This document shows positions 9,801 through 20,900 of a stretch of 64,000 nucleotides of DNA, piece after piece. This DNA comes from Diploscapter coronatus. Its lineage: Eukaryota > Nematoda > Chromadorea > Rhabditida > Rhabditidae. A program made the position numbers and the translations under genes. The notes below the pieces were generated by a model, which did no database searches, was not told the DNA's origin, and was given only the letters and a program-made list of their open reading frames with translations. Position 1 is the first letter of the stretch, and the number at the start of each line of letters is the position of its first letter. Location of the stretch: NCBI GenBank assembly GCA_964036155.1, contig OZ038422.1:79569201-79633200 (forward strand), given 5' to 3'.

Positions 9801-11797
9801 TGCAAGGGAAATTAGATGATTAGTATGTTCAGGTAATCAGGCTGAACAATTAAAACAGATGAAGAGAATTCCTCGAAATAAGAATTCATGATAATAGAGT
9901 TATCATGACACTTTTCTTACTGTAGCTAATTTTTAATGAAGTATAAACATTGAACACAACAATCGACTAATGAGGATTTTGAAATCATTTTGAATGAAAC
10001 TTGAAACATTTTACTTTCTTGTTTTGTTTTGATTACTTATCTAGATAAGGAAAGATGTTCAATGCTGCGAAAACGTCAAGTTATTTTGAGGTTTAGAAAA
10101 TGTTCGTTTGAACCAAGATTGCAAATTTTCAGATCAGCCCGGTCAATAAGATGGTCACCAGAGTGCCGATGACGAATGTGAAATTGCTAGGGTAAGTTGA
10201 GGAAGAATCGATATTTCAAGGAAACCTATTGATGTTTTCAGACAATGCTCTGATTTGACGTCGTGCGGCAACATCACGATCGAGTTGCAGGAATCGGGGG
10301 TCGGTTTTATTTCTTGAAAATAAAGAAATAGGCTTTCTTCAGAACAACTACTCGACAATAGCGAAGGTATGCTGCTGCAAGGGCAAACACTGCTTGGAGG
10401 AACTGAAAAATCTTGACAAATGGGGTTCGTTTTATAGAAATTTGAAGAAAATATCAAAGTTTAGTGCATAAACATTAAACTTTCCAAGCTTTCTACTTGT
10501 TGATTTCCTAAACTTACTCTAAAAATCTCGAAAAATGGGATTGATCTGATGAAAGTTCAAAATATTAGCTTTTTTAGTTATCAAGTTGTTTCAATCCAGA
10601 AATATCGAAATTTGCCTATGTGTGTTTTTTTCTATTTATTATTGATATTTTAAATTTATCTAAAGTATTGTTAAAAGAAAGGGTTTCAGCGAATTTGGGG
10701 AGCAAACTGAGATCGAAGGAAGTGATGGAGGACTTCAAATCAACATTCGACAGTTGGATACTCGCCATACTTTACGCCTCTTGCTCAAGTAAGATCATGC
10801 TGATCTTTTTTGCTTTTTAAATCCTTATCAATGATATTTCTTATCTCATCATTTTACTTTATAATGTTTTTCTAATGATTTTTTTTCAATTTCAGCCCTA
10901 ATCTCCGTCTCACTCATCCTGCATTACTACACGAAGCGACGGCGCATGATGATAATCAAAAGAGCCAGAAGAGTCGGTTAGTCTTCAGACTATTCTGATA
11001 TTTGATTAATTTTAATTTTTCTTTATAGAGTATCTTTGTAACATATGAAACTTTCTATTATCGCTTTTCCTGATTATTCGACTTTTCAACAATATCCTTC
11101 TATCTCAACATCTTCATGAAATTGTTTGAAACATAACCATATCATAATTATATAATTGGGATTGCTCTGATTTCATAAGTTCCGTTTATCTAAACCTGGA
11201 TTTGAGAAGTGGAGAGCAATCACGACGGTCTGCAGGCGGACCACACAGTGCAGACGACAAGATCGCCCAGTAGAGGACCGTCGTCCGAAAAGCTAGCCCT
11301 AAATGGGGACAAGGACAGGGTTTCCACGACGCCCAAGTCAGCATTTTTTTATCCCTTATTAAATTATATCTTATTTTCTTCTTGAAAATATCCTTTATCA
11401 CATTGGGAGCTTAACGAATCTAATTTTTTTTCTGATCAAAATATTATTGAATTAGGCAGCGGATTGCTGAAAATACCATTTCTTGGATTTTCTATCATTC
11501 TGCCAAAATTCACTGTTTTCAGAATTATGAAAATATAAGAATACAGTGACGTCTTTGTTTTTAGAACCTCGACCAAATCGAGCAATAGGGAAATGGGCAA
11601 AGCGAAAACCTCAACAGGAATAAAGTAAGATTTTTAGAAACGAAAAAATGAAGTAGTGTTTCAGGATCTCAACGAACGAAAAGGAGAAGGTGAAAAAGGA
11701 CAGGAGCAAAAAAGGTAAGGAAGAGAAGGAAAAAGGAGACAAGGCCACACACACCAAGGATCAAAAAGGCACGCCATTTCTATTATTTTTTGTTTGA
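864..11797 (+). CDS. Ly6/uPAR-like type I membrane protein
   Basis: Eleven exons: 864-985, 9125-9245, 9494-9610, 10133-10191, 10242-10299, 10343-10424, 10690-10788, 10896-10976, 11210-11336, 11565-11624, 11665-11797. They join in phase into 352 residues. Residues 1-34 are a signal peptide (CLRITALLVCLLVLQLL core). The ectodomain to about 205 is cysteine-rich with N-glycosylation sites (NATYC, NTTPNYT, NYS). It ends in CCCKGKHC near 169-176, reminiscent of the CC-x-x-x-x-CN end of three-finger Ly6/TGF-beta-receptor ectodomains. A hydrophobic segment near 208-231 is followed by KRRRMM, a stop-transfer signal. The remaining tail of about 115 residues is lysine- and serine-rich with no kinase, so this is probably a surface protein or co-receptor rather than a receptor kinase. 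Intron 1 (986-9124) contains other genes. The last exon has a strong internal donor (AAAAAAG|GTAAGG near 11715), so the true C-terminus may differ. Confidence 0.72.
1255..1401 (-). repeat. Repeat B, degenerate copy downstream of kelch copy 1
   Basis: Read on the minus strand, this sequence immediately follows the stop codon of F-box/kelch copy 1. It matches the DNA downstream of the other family members, with shared blocks such as CACATGATA and AACTATTATTAA. It may include the 3' UTR, but the similarity also occurs at 59.5 kb without a kelch exon. Confidence 0.6.
1402..2650 (-). CDS. F-box/kelch-repeat protein, copy 1
   Basis: Eight exons, 5' to 3' on the minus strand: 2650-2497, 2446-2316, 2270-2201, 2154-2063, 2021-1931, 1887-1740, 1695-1552, 1501-1402. 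They total 930 nt (309 residues) with no interruption. An N-terminal F-box (LPVEIILLICQYPEFKDLG, residues 5-45) is followed by kelch blades marked by DKLYYLGG, GRIYITGG, GKLYAIGG and a final EEYDPQTNKW. By family, such proteins are substrate adaptors of SKP1-cullin-F-box ubiquitin ligases, with kelch blades choosing the target; the target here is unknown. One donor is weak (GTCGTT, exon 6). The gene is antisense inside intron 1 of the Ly6-like gene and is a close paralogue of the copies at 3675-4942 and 6178-8551. Confidence 0.8.
2651..3529. other. Intergenic spacer between kelch copies 1 and 2
   Basis: No coding exon recognised. The first 200 bases or so (upstream of copy 1) are clearly similar to the stretch upstream of copy 2 (4943-5130), so the duplicated unit includes the promoter side. 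The rest is AT-rich and featureless to me. Confidence 0.5.
3530..3674 (-). repeat. Repeat B downstream of kelch copy 2
   Basis: Read on the minus strand it directly follows the copy 2 stop codon. It is highly similar to 63110-63245 (shared ATTTCAATG, CATGATACAGA, TCGAAGACATC and AATAAAG blocks) and more distantly similar to 8552-8825 and 59455-59665. Confidence 0.7.
3675..4942 (-). CDS. F-box/kelch-repeat protein, copy 2
   Basis: Same eight-exon structure as copy 1: 4942-4789, 4732-4611, 4565-4490, 4443-4331, 4289-4199, 4155-4002, 3957-3817, 3768-3675. The exons total 945 nt (314 residues), open throughout. The F-box begins LPVEIILLICQYPKFKYLG. Kelch marks are GKLYYLGG, GQIYITGG, GKLYAIGG and EEYDPQTNKWREVGK. 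Relative to copy 1 it has small in-frame indels in exons 2-4 and 6-8, as expected of a functional paralogue and not a decaying pseudogene. It is transcribed away from the tandem copies at 6178-8551. Its likely role is an SCF ubiquitin-ligase adaptor, by family only. Confidence 0.8.
4943..6177. other. Divergent intergenic region between kelch copies 2 and 3
   Basis: This is the only DNA between the divergent start codons of copy 2 and copy 3, so it must hold both promoters. About 200 bases next to copy 2 match the region upstream of copy 1. The bases just before copy 3 (TAGATCTCTTAACAAAG before the ATG) mirror the equivalent position of copies 1 and 2. A repeat segment at about 5893-6010 recurs at 62141-62255. 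I see no convincing exon. Confidence 0.5.
5893..6010 (+). repeat. Dispersed repeat C (copy 1)
   Basis: Shares TGAAACCTTTCTTT, GATATTCGAGTG/GGTATTCGAGTG and TCTTACATCAAATAA blocks with 62141-62255, same orientation. It lies between divergent kelch genes. Confidence 0.65.
6178..8551 (+). CDS. Tandem F-box/kelch fusion (copies 3 and 4)
   Basis: Copy 3 exons: 6178-6337, 6385-6515, 6558-6627, 6674-6786, 6828-6918, 6962-7112, 7157-7303, 7352-7464. Copy 4 lacks its F-box exon except the last few codons, which are joined to the end of copy 3's last exon. Its remaining exons are 7524-7663, 7709-7778, 7825-7919, 7961-8051, 8095-8239, 8284-8424, 8476-8551. Using the inherited donor TATC|GTAAGA at 7464, copy 3 splices in frame into copy 4: 1734 nt, 577 residues. 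The layout is F-box (3-50), first kelch array (55-325), second kelch array (326-577). Without that splice, copy 3 ends at TGA 7479-7481. Exons 3 and 5 of the two halves are nearly identical, so the duplication is recent or homogenised. In exon 2 of copy 3 an upstream acceptor would bring a stop into frame, so the acceptor TATTTAG before 6385 is used here. Confidence 0.72.
8552..8825 (+). repeat. Repeat B, long copy downstream of kelch copy 4
   Basis: The DNA after the copy 4 stop codon. Its right part (about 8630-8825) matches the reverse complement of 59455-59665 over roughly 195 bp, including TGAAGGCACTTTGGGTCTAA and the GGTCAGAC block. This shows that the repeated unit extends well beyond a 3' UTR. 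Confidence 0.7.
8915..8972. repeat. Short dispersed repeat D (copy 1)
   Basis: A segment around TTCGGATCCGGGACACTTTT recurs at 54095-54142 as TCGGATCCAAGACACTTTTG followed by CAGTTGTCC. It superficially resembles a tRNA B box but has no cloverleaf around it. Confidence 0.5.
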
Positions 11798-14700
11798 TTT
11801 TTTAAAATAAATTTAAGAGAAATCATACTTTCTCTTCGAGTTTACAACTTTTATCTTTAAATTTTGTTTCACTTTTTTCAACTTCGATGTTTCATCATTT
11901 CCTATCGATAATCCGATCAGCTTCCCCCTTGAATAGAAATTGAAAAACAAAATCGTGCTTTGCAAAAATTTCAAGATAACTTTGTTTGAACATTTTCCCT
12001 AATCATTCAATGCGCGATCCGCATTTCCCTACGAAATAGCTTATCATTTGCTTGCAGCGAAACGATGAAATAGTGGAGTCCTCGCATCCTCGCGCACCTT
12101 CGTGCACAGAAATGAATCTCGTTGCAAAATTAACCGAATATATGCCCTGCGCACGTTAAATTTCTCAAAATGCCTCACTCGTTTAGACGAAAACAATCAA
12201 AATCTGACTCTTGGAGAATAAAGAATTCCAATTTGAAGAAAATTATTGAAAAAAATCGAATTTTCGTCCAGCCTATTTTCGCGCCATTCCTCTCCGATCC
12301 CTCTGCCCCTTTCCGTCTCTGCGTCTTCGTCCTTTGGCCTTATTTTTTCGACCAAACTTCTCAATATGCGCTTTTGTATTTGTGAACGAAATCGTCAAAG
12401 CCAGACGAAATAGTGTGAAAAATCTAGAGAATTTGAGAAGAACAAAGAACAGAGCAGAGAAAAGAGAATGGAAAAGAACGATATTTTGAGAAAGAGGGGA
12501 ATTTGAGAGAAGATGAAAATCGCGGAGAGCGAAAAGAAAAGCGATCCTCGCGCACCCAAAGTGCTTTCTTTTTCTTATTCTTTCCAGCTTTCCAGTGCTA
12601 TCTCACATTTTCTTATTTCTTCTACTCTCCTTGTTCTCAGTGATCTTCCTCGTTCGACAATTCTCATTTTCTTTTTCACGACAAATCGTCTTTACAGGCC
12701 AAGTAAAATTTAGTTTGAAAATTCTATTCTTCATTTAAATCGATTTTTCAATATCAGTTTCACAAAATTCTGCGAGAAAATTTGGAGTGAATTTTCTAAA
12801 AAGAAGTGATATAGATTCTGAAATTTATCGATTTTTTTCAAACTCTTGAAAAATTTTCTAATCGACTTACCATTTAGCTTTCAGTATTTTTCTCCGTTTT
12901 GTTTTGTTTACAAAGCCAATTTTCACACCGAAAGAAAAGTGCAGTGGCACTGAAAATAGGCAAAAATGGAAGGAGGACCGCTGAAAAATTCATGCTCGAA
13001 AGAGAGGAGTCGGGTTACTGGCAGAAAGACATGACCGTGTCAATATTTTGCTTATGGTTAAAGATGGAAAGTAAAAGACGACTGAAATATATTCCTACTT
13101 TTTGGATACTTCAAATAAATCTCAATCTCCTCGATAAAAGTGCGAAAATTGAACAATTCGGGATTTTTCTTCTATTTTTTGCAGGTGAAAAAATCTCTTG
13201 TCTGAGCTCTTTTCAAATAAACAGCGACCCCCTCACTTTTTCTCATCTCTGTGAGGGGCGATTTCATTCCGTCTAATGCAAAAAATCTGGTGGACATTTT
13301 CTCAATTCTCGATTTCTGCAGCACAAAGAATGCTTTTGACTCTTTATGAGAAATTTCTTCTTTATGCGATGAGGTATGGGCCTTGAAAATAACCTCGAAC
13401 TTTTACTTTTCCTAGATTTGTCCCTCTCACAATACAAAATTCAAACCCTGTTATCATATCCTTTTTCCTCCTGAAACTTCTACGTTTCATTATTGATAAA
13501 GCTAAGGACGCATCGACTGACTCATTTTTGTACTTTCTACGTTTCTTGCTTACGATATTGTTTTGAAGAGTTTCTTGGTCGCGGTGACTGTTTGAACAGT
13601 TTCACATGCCCGTCGTAAACATTTTGAAAGAAAATATGGGCGAAATCTTTTTTTTTTTCTAAAAATACGACTCTTGTTTATTTATTTTGGGCAAAGACCG
13701 AAATTCGTTTTGTCTCTTATTTCACGGGAGATAAGAGTCTTGTTTTCACTTTTAGGATTTTCTAACGAAAATAATTCTGGTGTAATTTCTCAAAATCAAT
13801 ATTTTTATTTCTTTCTTTGAAAACTCGTCTATATTTCTTACCGTCTACGTGCTAAAACTTCTAAAATCGTCTGAACTCATTTTCATTTTACTTTTGAGAC
13901 GAGTGGGCAAAGTGGTTGTTTTCAAATTCACCTACCACTTGTCCTCAGTCTGCATTCTTTCCCTCCACAAAATTTGAGATTCGCGTCTCAAAAATCGGTA
14001 TTTTCTTGGTACACGTGAAAATCTTTACTGTAAGTTTCAAAATACTATAAAGCTGAAAAATTTTTATCCGAAATGATCATTATTTTTCATTCTTTCATGA
14101 AAAAAATAAATCTAACCAACTTTACTGTTCTATGAAAGTGCATTATTCGAATTTGGCCTATAATACGATATTCCTAAAGTTCCAGTTTTTCTCTGAGGAA
14201 GTGATCGTAATTAGTGTCATTTGAGGAAAGTATCCATCGTTTAGATGTTTGAATATTTGAATCACTACTTTTTGCTTTTCCAATTTCGATCGGTAAAATG
14301 GCATTTCCGTTAGTTCAAGCTACATTCTTTTTCTCTCTAAAAATGTGATTTTCCGTAAGATGGAATGTTTCGATGAGTTTGCGTTACGGACTCGCAACAT
14401 TTATGCGTCACCCTTCGCTTCCCTTGCTTCTCCTTTAGTCCCTTTCCCTTCTCTTCTTCCTTTCCAGTTGGTCACTTTGCAAACAACCAATCGAATACAT
14501 CAATACACATTTTGGTTTGCGGGCAATACACGAATTGTTGGACATCAATGATGTAAAATGCTAACGTTTATGGCTAGCAATTTTTCTATGAAACTGAAAA
14601 ATTATACGTTTTGGTGATAATGATTTTTGCGCCAAATCTTCTTCGGCAAACAATTGTCCTTTCAAAATTATTTGATTTTTCATAGAAATTTGAAGCGTGG

Positions 14701-17700
14701 CACCTAAATGACTAAATTGAACTCCTCTAAAAACGATAAATTTTGGTGTTTTTTCAAACGGACAATCTTTAGCTAACATATTTTTAAAATCAATTTGCAT
14801 TTCATAAAACTTTGAAGCACATGTTATCATATGATAAACTTTGATTTTCAATTCAAGTTTTCTATTATTCTCGAATTTCGAAATACCCAAATTAATGTGC
14901 AAGGTATGAAGGAAATTGAATATAACTGAACTTGAAACGCACTTTCGATATTTTTCTTTTGAACATTTTCCAATACCTTATAGATTTCTTCTCTTGATTC
15001 CCAACGCTATTCCTCACTCTGTTTTCTTTCTCGACATTCGTACAAACTTGAATAGTTTACTATTACTACATCATATCTGTCTCTATTTATCATACTATTC
15101 CCAATTACCTTCTTTCTTTCATTTTCGCATTTCTCCATACTATTCCGCCCTTTTTCACTCTCCGCCTTTCATTCATTCGATCACTCTTTCGGCTCTACAC
15201 GAGGAAGTTTCAAATGCGAAATTTACACTTTTCAACCACCGAAGAACTGGCTTTTCATAGTTGAAAATTTTATTTTCATTTGAAAAATTGAAGATAGAAG
15301 TTGTTTAGCTTTTGAATACTAAAATTTCTATAATTCTGACCAAAATTTAGGTTTGCATCGTAACTTCATTTTATACGTTTCAAAGTTTTAATAAGATTCC
15401 GAATTTTGTATGGTATAGTCACTTACCGTTAAGCTTTTCACTTTCAGAGAGTTGATAAACTCCTCTGAAGTTTTAAAAATCCTAGTTAGGGAGCGAAAAT
15501 TTTCCCCACTCATTTCAAATTGACAGACCGTTTTTCTTATCAGTCGAAGTTTGGAAGGGCGAACGAAAAAATCTGGGGCTATCATGTTTGTGACAATCTC
15601 TCAATTCGAACAGTCGATTATCTTTGGTCAGTCTAATTTTCAATCTGAGTATCTTTACTTCTAAACTATTCTTGGTGTGAGAACTGATTTCAATGACTTC
15701 TTTAAAATTCGCCCATTTCGCTGATCACTCATTTGAATTGGCCATCCATTTTTCTCCTTTGCCAACACTATTTCAGTTCAAAAATAGATGGATGAAGTTT
15801 TCAATAAGCCAATTTCAATTTTCCATAACTTCTGACTCCTTCTAATTTCTTTCTCTCTGCATCTCTTCCGTCTCTCCATTCTCCGTGCTTTCTCACCTCC
15901 TGTTTTCCCTCTTCTTTTCACATTTGCACTTATCTGCTGTGGATATCTGCGACACACGCGCCTCGCTCATTTTATTGTCACCGATTTTCCTGGATGCTTC
16001 CCTACAAATCACACCGAGTGGATGATCAGAAGAAATGACTACTATCTTGGTCTATGTTAAAGGATAGGGAAACAAAACAGGCTGGAATAGTGCTTTTAAT
16101 GGTCTAAAATTTTAGGAAATGTTTTTCGATAGCCATATCAGATTTTTGATCCAATCATTTTGGTTTTCTAACAAATTTATGAAATCCTCAGATTTCAAGC
16201 TATCGTAAGTTTTTTTTCGAGTTATTAGAATTTTCACTCTGGTTCAACGAAAACTAAAGAAAAACACTCCCCATATAATCCTTCTCCCGAAACCGAAACC
16301 TACATAAATCAATTATGTAATAAAACCCGCCCATTTAGCCTCGCACGACCACGCCAAAACTATAATTAGTTTGCCTTTGTTTTGAGATCTCGAGTAGAGA
16401 TAATTTACTTTCCGAAAGGGGATTTGTTATTGTTGACATAACCTATCTAGGATATTCATTTCTTAGCCAATCCACTTTTTTAGAAAGACAAGTTTATGTT
16501 GAAATGTTGACAATAGACGCTAAATTTGTGTTTTATGCTTTTCGATACTGAAAACTTGTCGTAATTTTGCGGATTTTAAGGAACCAACGCCAAAATTTAA
16601 AAGCAGCTGCCAATTGGCTCTACATAGACATAGCAAACCACTCAAAATAACATTTGGTTTTTCATAGCAATTTCTGAGAACTTCAAAAATATTATGACTT
16701 GTTTCTTTAAAAGTTTTGAAGTTCCTGCTATTTTCGGCTTTCAATTGAAATACAAAATGTGCAAGCTTTTTTCTTTCATTCCAGCAAAAAATAGCTTCAG
16801 ACCCACGAGAAGTGCGCTATAAAACTGTTGTTTTTGTCATTTCCTCTCCGAAAATCTTATGCTATGCTCATTTTGTACTTTGAAAGTTCTCTTTCTCTAT
16901 GATTTCTCAGGAATCGTGACTCTTTCTTAATTTTAATAATTTTCTATCTTTTCCACTGACTATTTCCCTAAATCTGCTTATTTTTCGTGTCTCAACTTTC
17001 CATACTATTTCTCGATTTCATCCCGAGTCAAATGCGATGATTGTGTCTGTGTCCTTTTATTGTGCCGGAGGGGGTCCTTCCGATTCTTTTTTTTTTTTTA
17101 TTTCTCTACCAATCTCTATTTTTCTATTCTCTCTAAATTTCTTTATTTCTTGTTTCTTTTCCGCTCTCTTATTTTCAGCTATCTCTAATTCATCACTATT
17201 TTTTCCATGGACCGCTCCATCAATTTCAATTACGTTTTCGGCCAGAGAATGTTTGGATTATTCATGCGAACAAGGGTAATTTAGGCTAATTGCCTTGCAC
17301 TTTGAATTATTAAAGCGCGATTTTGAAAATTTTGAGATTTCCATCAGAATTAAAAAATATATATATTCGTAAAATCACAGCGATTCCCATCTTCTATAAA
17401 TTTTCAACGAAAAACTTGATTTATCCCTTTTTTTAAAATGACACAAACATAACGCATGTCTACATAGGGTAAACGTGTTGTGGAGTAATAATATGGAAAG
17501 CGCAGAGAATAATCATTGTTGTTGTGTTGCGCTTTTCTCGCATTCTCGATAAGTGCGATCTACGTGCATTCCGACCAGTTTCCTGCGTCTTTCCGTCTCC
17601 GCGCCGTGTTGTTTTGAAGCGCAACGTGCCTGAGGCGAGGAGAGAAGCGAGAAGCACAAGCTTTACGACCTGTTTGTCTATCACTTCTTTTCTTCTCCAT

Positions 17701-17963
17701 TATTTTCCTAGCTATTTCGTGAATTTTTCGTCTCAATATTCCTGCACTATTTCATCGTATTATTTCTTTCTTTCCTTGCACTTTTTCTCGAAGTCTCCTG
17801 TTTTCACATCATCCTTCCGATTTTCGTTTCAAAACCTTTCGCACGCGCAACCTTATATCTGGTGCATTATACATGTTTCGTGAGATATTTCATAATGTAA
17901 AATGCGCTTTATGAAACTAATATTTTGGCGGAAAAATTTCATTAATTTTTGAACTTCAGTAAT
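11798..17963. other. Six-kilobase non-coding stretch
   Basis: No exon with convincing coding character. The sequence is rich in pyrimidine runs and carries several copies of the ACTATTTCG-type motif (for example 12067, 12404, 17001, 17744). An AATAAA at 11806-11811 lies 9 bp after the Ly6-like stop and may be its polyadenylation signal. The stretch may be intergenic or may contain 5' UTR introns and regulatory DNA of the AMPK gamma gene. Open frames at 12899-13276 and 14561-14902 show no recognisable domain. Confidence 0.45.
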
Positions 17964-20900
17964 ATGAACCAAGCAGCATGCCGGGCTCCGATTCAGGCCC
18001 AACCCAAGGCCACCATCAACGTCTATACCAAAGATATCGGGGCAGGTAAGGGTTTGAAGTTAATTGAAAAAGCTGGGCTTTATGGAGTTTCATTGAAAAA
18101 TGCAAGTGATGCTATTGTTCTAGACAAATGCAGCGAAATCTCGTGTACTAAAAAGCGCCTTGCGAGAAATGCGCGTATAAACTACGCACAAGAAGGGAGA
18201 CTAGGGCAGAAAAAAGAGTTAGTGGGGAAAAATGAAGAGTAGTACGCAATTTCCTCTGTCTTTCTCCCTATATTTTCAACACACGAGACTTCACTTCATT
18301 TGACCAGAACAATAGCTCTAAACTCTTCACAATATTTTCATTTCTTTCTACAACTCAGCAGTAACTATATAAATCATTGATAGAAATAATAAAAGAACAT
18401 ATGTTTAAAAATCTTGATAAATTTTCTGAGAAACGAAAATGATTCTTTCTTATCCAAATCAAATCGCTCAATAATATCAAATTTTCATCGAAAAAATCAG
18501 TTTCGTGCAAAATGTAATAAATCTGAAAAGCTTGAAACGAACTCGCTTTGCGCTATTATTCGGCTATTGTTACATAGAAAAGGACGAACACTTTGCACTG
18601 GAAAATTGGATATCCTAAAAATGTCTGCTTCTTTTCCATCTCTACTTTTCGCATTATCCCTTCTACTTCTTATCTTTACCTATCTCATCCCAAATGATCT
18701 ATAGCCTCGCTCTAACTCTTTACTCTTGGAAATTCGTCTTCTGAAAAGCGCCTACCTTATACTCTTACTCTGATTTTGCTAGCAAAATGTTTTCCCCACT
18801 TACTAGGAGAATTGTAGCAAGTAAGACACTTTTCTACTCCAGAAACAATTTGCATTTCTCCTGGAAAACAGGAAACCTTTCAAGATATTATGAAATTTTT
18901 GCACTATAAAAGGGAAGACTTCAAAAATCGAGATAAAAATATTCATTTTCAGAAATTATCGAGGAGGATCCGAGGAAGCGACGAAATTCGGGAAGCGTTC
19001 AGCGTCAACCCAGTATTTTGACCGGTAACGATCGATTTCATTTCTTTTTCTTTGATTTCTGAGCGACTCGCCTAAAACGGCACGTGCTTATTTCGAAATT
19101 ACGTAGATTTTATTAGGTCATCCCTCACCTCGCCTTTTTGCAAAGATCCCTTTTCAAAATTCGTACAAACTCTTCTCAAAACCAGTTTTTGCACTTTGTT
19201 ATTTGTAAAAATGTCTGAAAAGAGCAGTTATGAAAGGGAAGCCCCTTGTAGGGAAAACGGCTAAGCCACGCCCTCTCCGGGCAACGTGATATAGGACAAA
19301 CTTTGCATATGTTTACCGCTATAAAGATAGGCTGATAGTGCTAGGATGCTCAAAAATTTGTCCTAGTTTTGGATTGCATAACTTTTGTAGTGCTAAAAGT
19401 ATTTGTCTCTAAAACAATGGGAATATTCAAAACTATTTCGACAGTGCCAGGTTGAACATTTGCATTTTTATTTGAAAAATTCGAACTTTTTTTTTTAGGA
19501 ATTCGAGGCCTTATGCACCGTCCGCGGTCAGAGAGTCTTGGAGCTAAATTGGTCAAGAAGAAGGAGCAGGAAATGAAGAAAGTTCAGGTCGGTCTTTCTT
19601 TCCTAATTATATTTTTCTATGCATGCTTCAAGAAACTTGACTAATGACTGATGAAGAGTCAGACTTGTTATTTTGTCTTCATTTACTTCGAAAAAATCTT
19701 AAATTTCAACTTTTCCTTCGTCACGAATGCTTAAAATTTACGAAATAGTTGAATGGCATCTTCATCCTCTTTTTATGGAATCATCTTAATATCCCGCTCT
19801 CTCAAATCTATTGGTATTTTTCTCAGTCAATTCGCGTGCCACGTTCGAGGACTGGAGCACATGCCAAAGTTTCAAACATTTTCCGGCATCACATCCGAAA
19901 ATGGCTAATTCGCTGCAACGTCGTCCCTCGCGAATTGATTAGCCCCTAAAAGCACCCATGCGAGTTTTTTTTTCAAAGTCATTGCTAAACTCGAAACATC
20001 CTCTAAAAATAGACATTTTTATCCGATTAAATTTTGCCGTGGGAGTCATGAAAATCTTAAAATAGGCGAATCTCGAATCTTGATGAAAGTGTAATTTGAA
20101 TCCGAGAAAATAATAGGGACGAGTCAACAAATCTAGCAAAATCGAAAATAGTCGGAGTAAATGAGGAATTCGTGAAATTTGGAAGTCAAATATTGAAAGA
20201 AGAATTATAGATTTCTAACTGTAATGTGGAGACGGTTTATGACTTGCGTACTGAGGAGGAGATCGATGACTATGCGGATGAGCTTGGCTTTCGTCGACCT
20301 CGCAGCAACAGCTCGGACTTTTTGATTCTGAGAAAGACGTCTCGGCCTCTCTCTGTCGATGTGGTTGGTTTGGTCGACGCGAATTCTGACCCGTATCGAC
20401 AATACATGAAAGTAGTGGATTGCTACGAGTTGTGCCCGCAGACCGGCAACGTCATCGTTCTCGATCAGCACATGAGAGTGGGTATTTTCTGCCACTATTG
20501 AATCGAACTATTTACATGAACTTTCACGCACCATTTCGTCAAAGTTCACGTTGGAATAGAAAAAACATCATGAAAATCATGTGCAGATAGTCATTTTAGA
20601 TCGATAAAGCATTTGCTGTGCTCAAAGAGCAAGGAGTAGGAGCCGGGCTAATTTGGGACTCGAAGAAATTAGAGGCTAGCTTTGATTTTCTATGGAAATT
20701 TCATTAGAATTGTTTTCAGATAGTGTCAATAGTTACTCTGACAGACTTTCTACAGTATGTGAAGTCACGCAACGAAAACGAACCGAGCAAGTACATACGG
20801 GAAATTCTGTCCGGTAATCAACTCGTTCGAGTTGCCGCTAACACAAAGTACGACAAAATTTCTCATTATAATATTTTACGAACGAATTCCTGCAGGATTT

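Noticed and set aside
12899..13276. 125-codon plus-strand open frame
   Set aside because: No recognisable domain; lies in pyrimidine-rich non-coding DNA without supporting splice sites.
14561..14902. 113-codon minus-strand open frame
   Set aside because: No domain; the sequence shares loose similarity with non-coding DNA near 16.5-16.75 kb, which suggests old repeat material.
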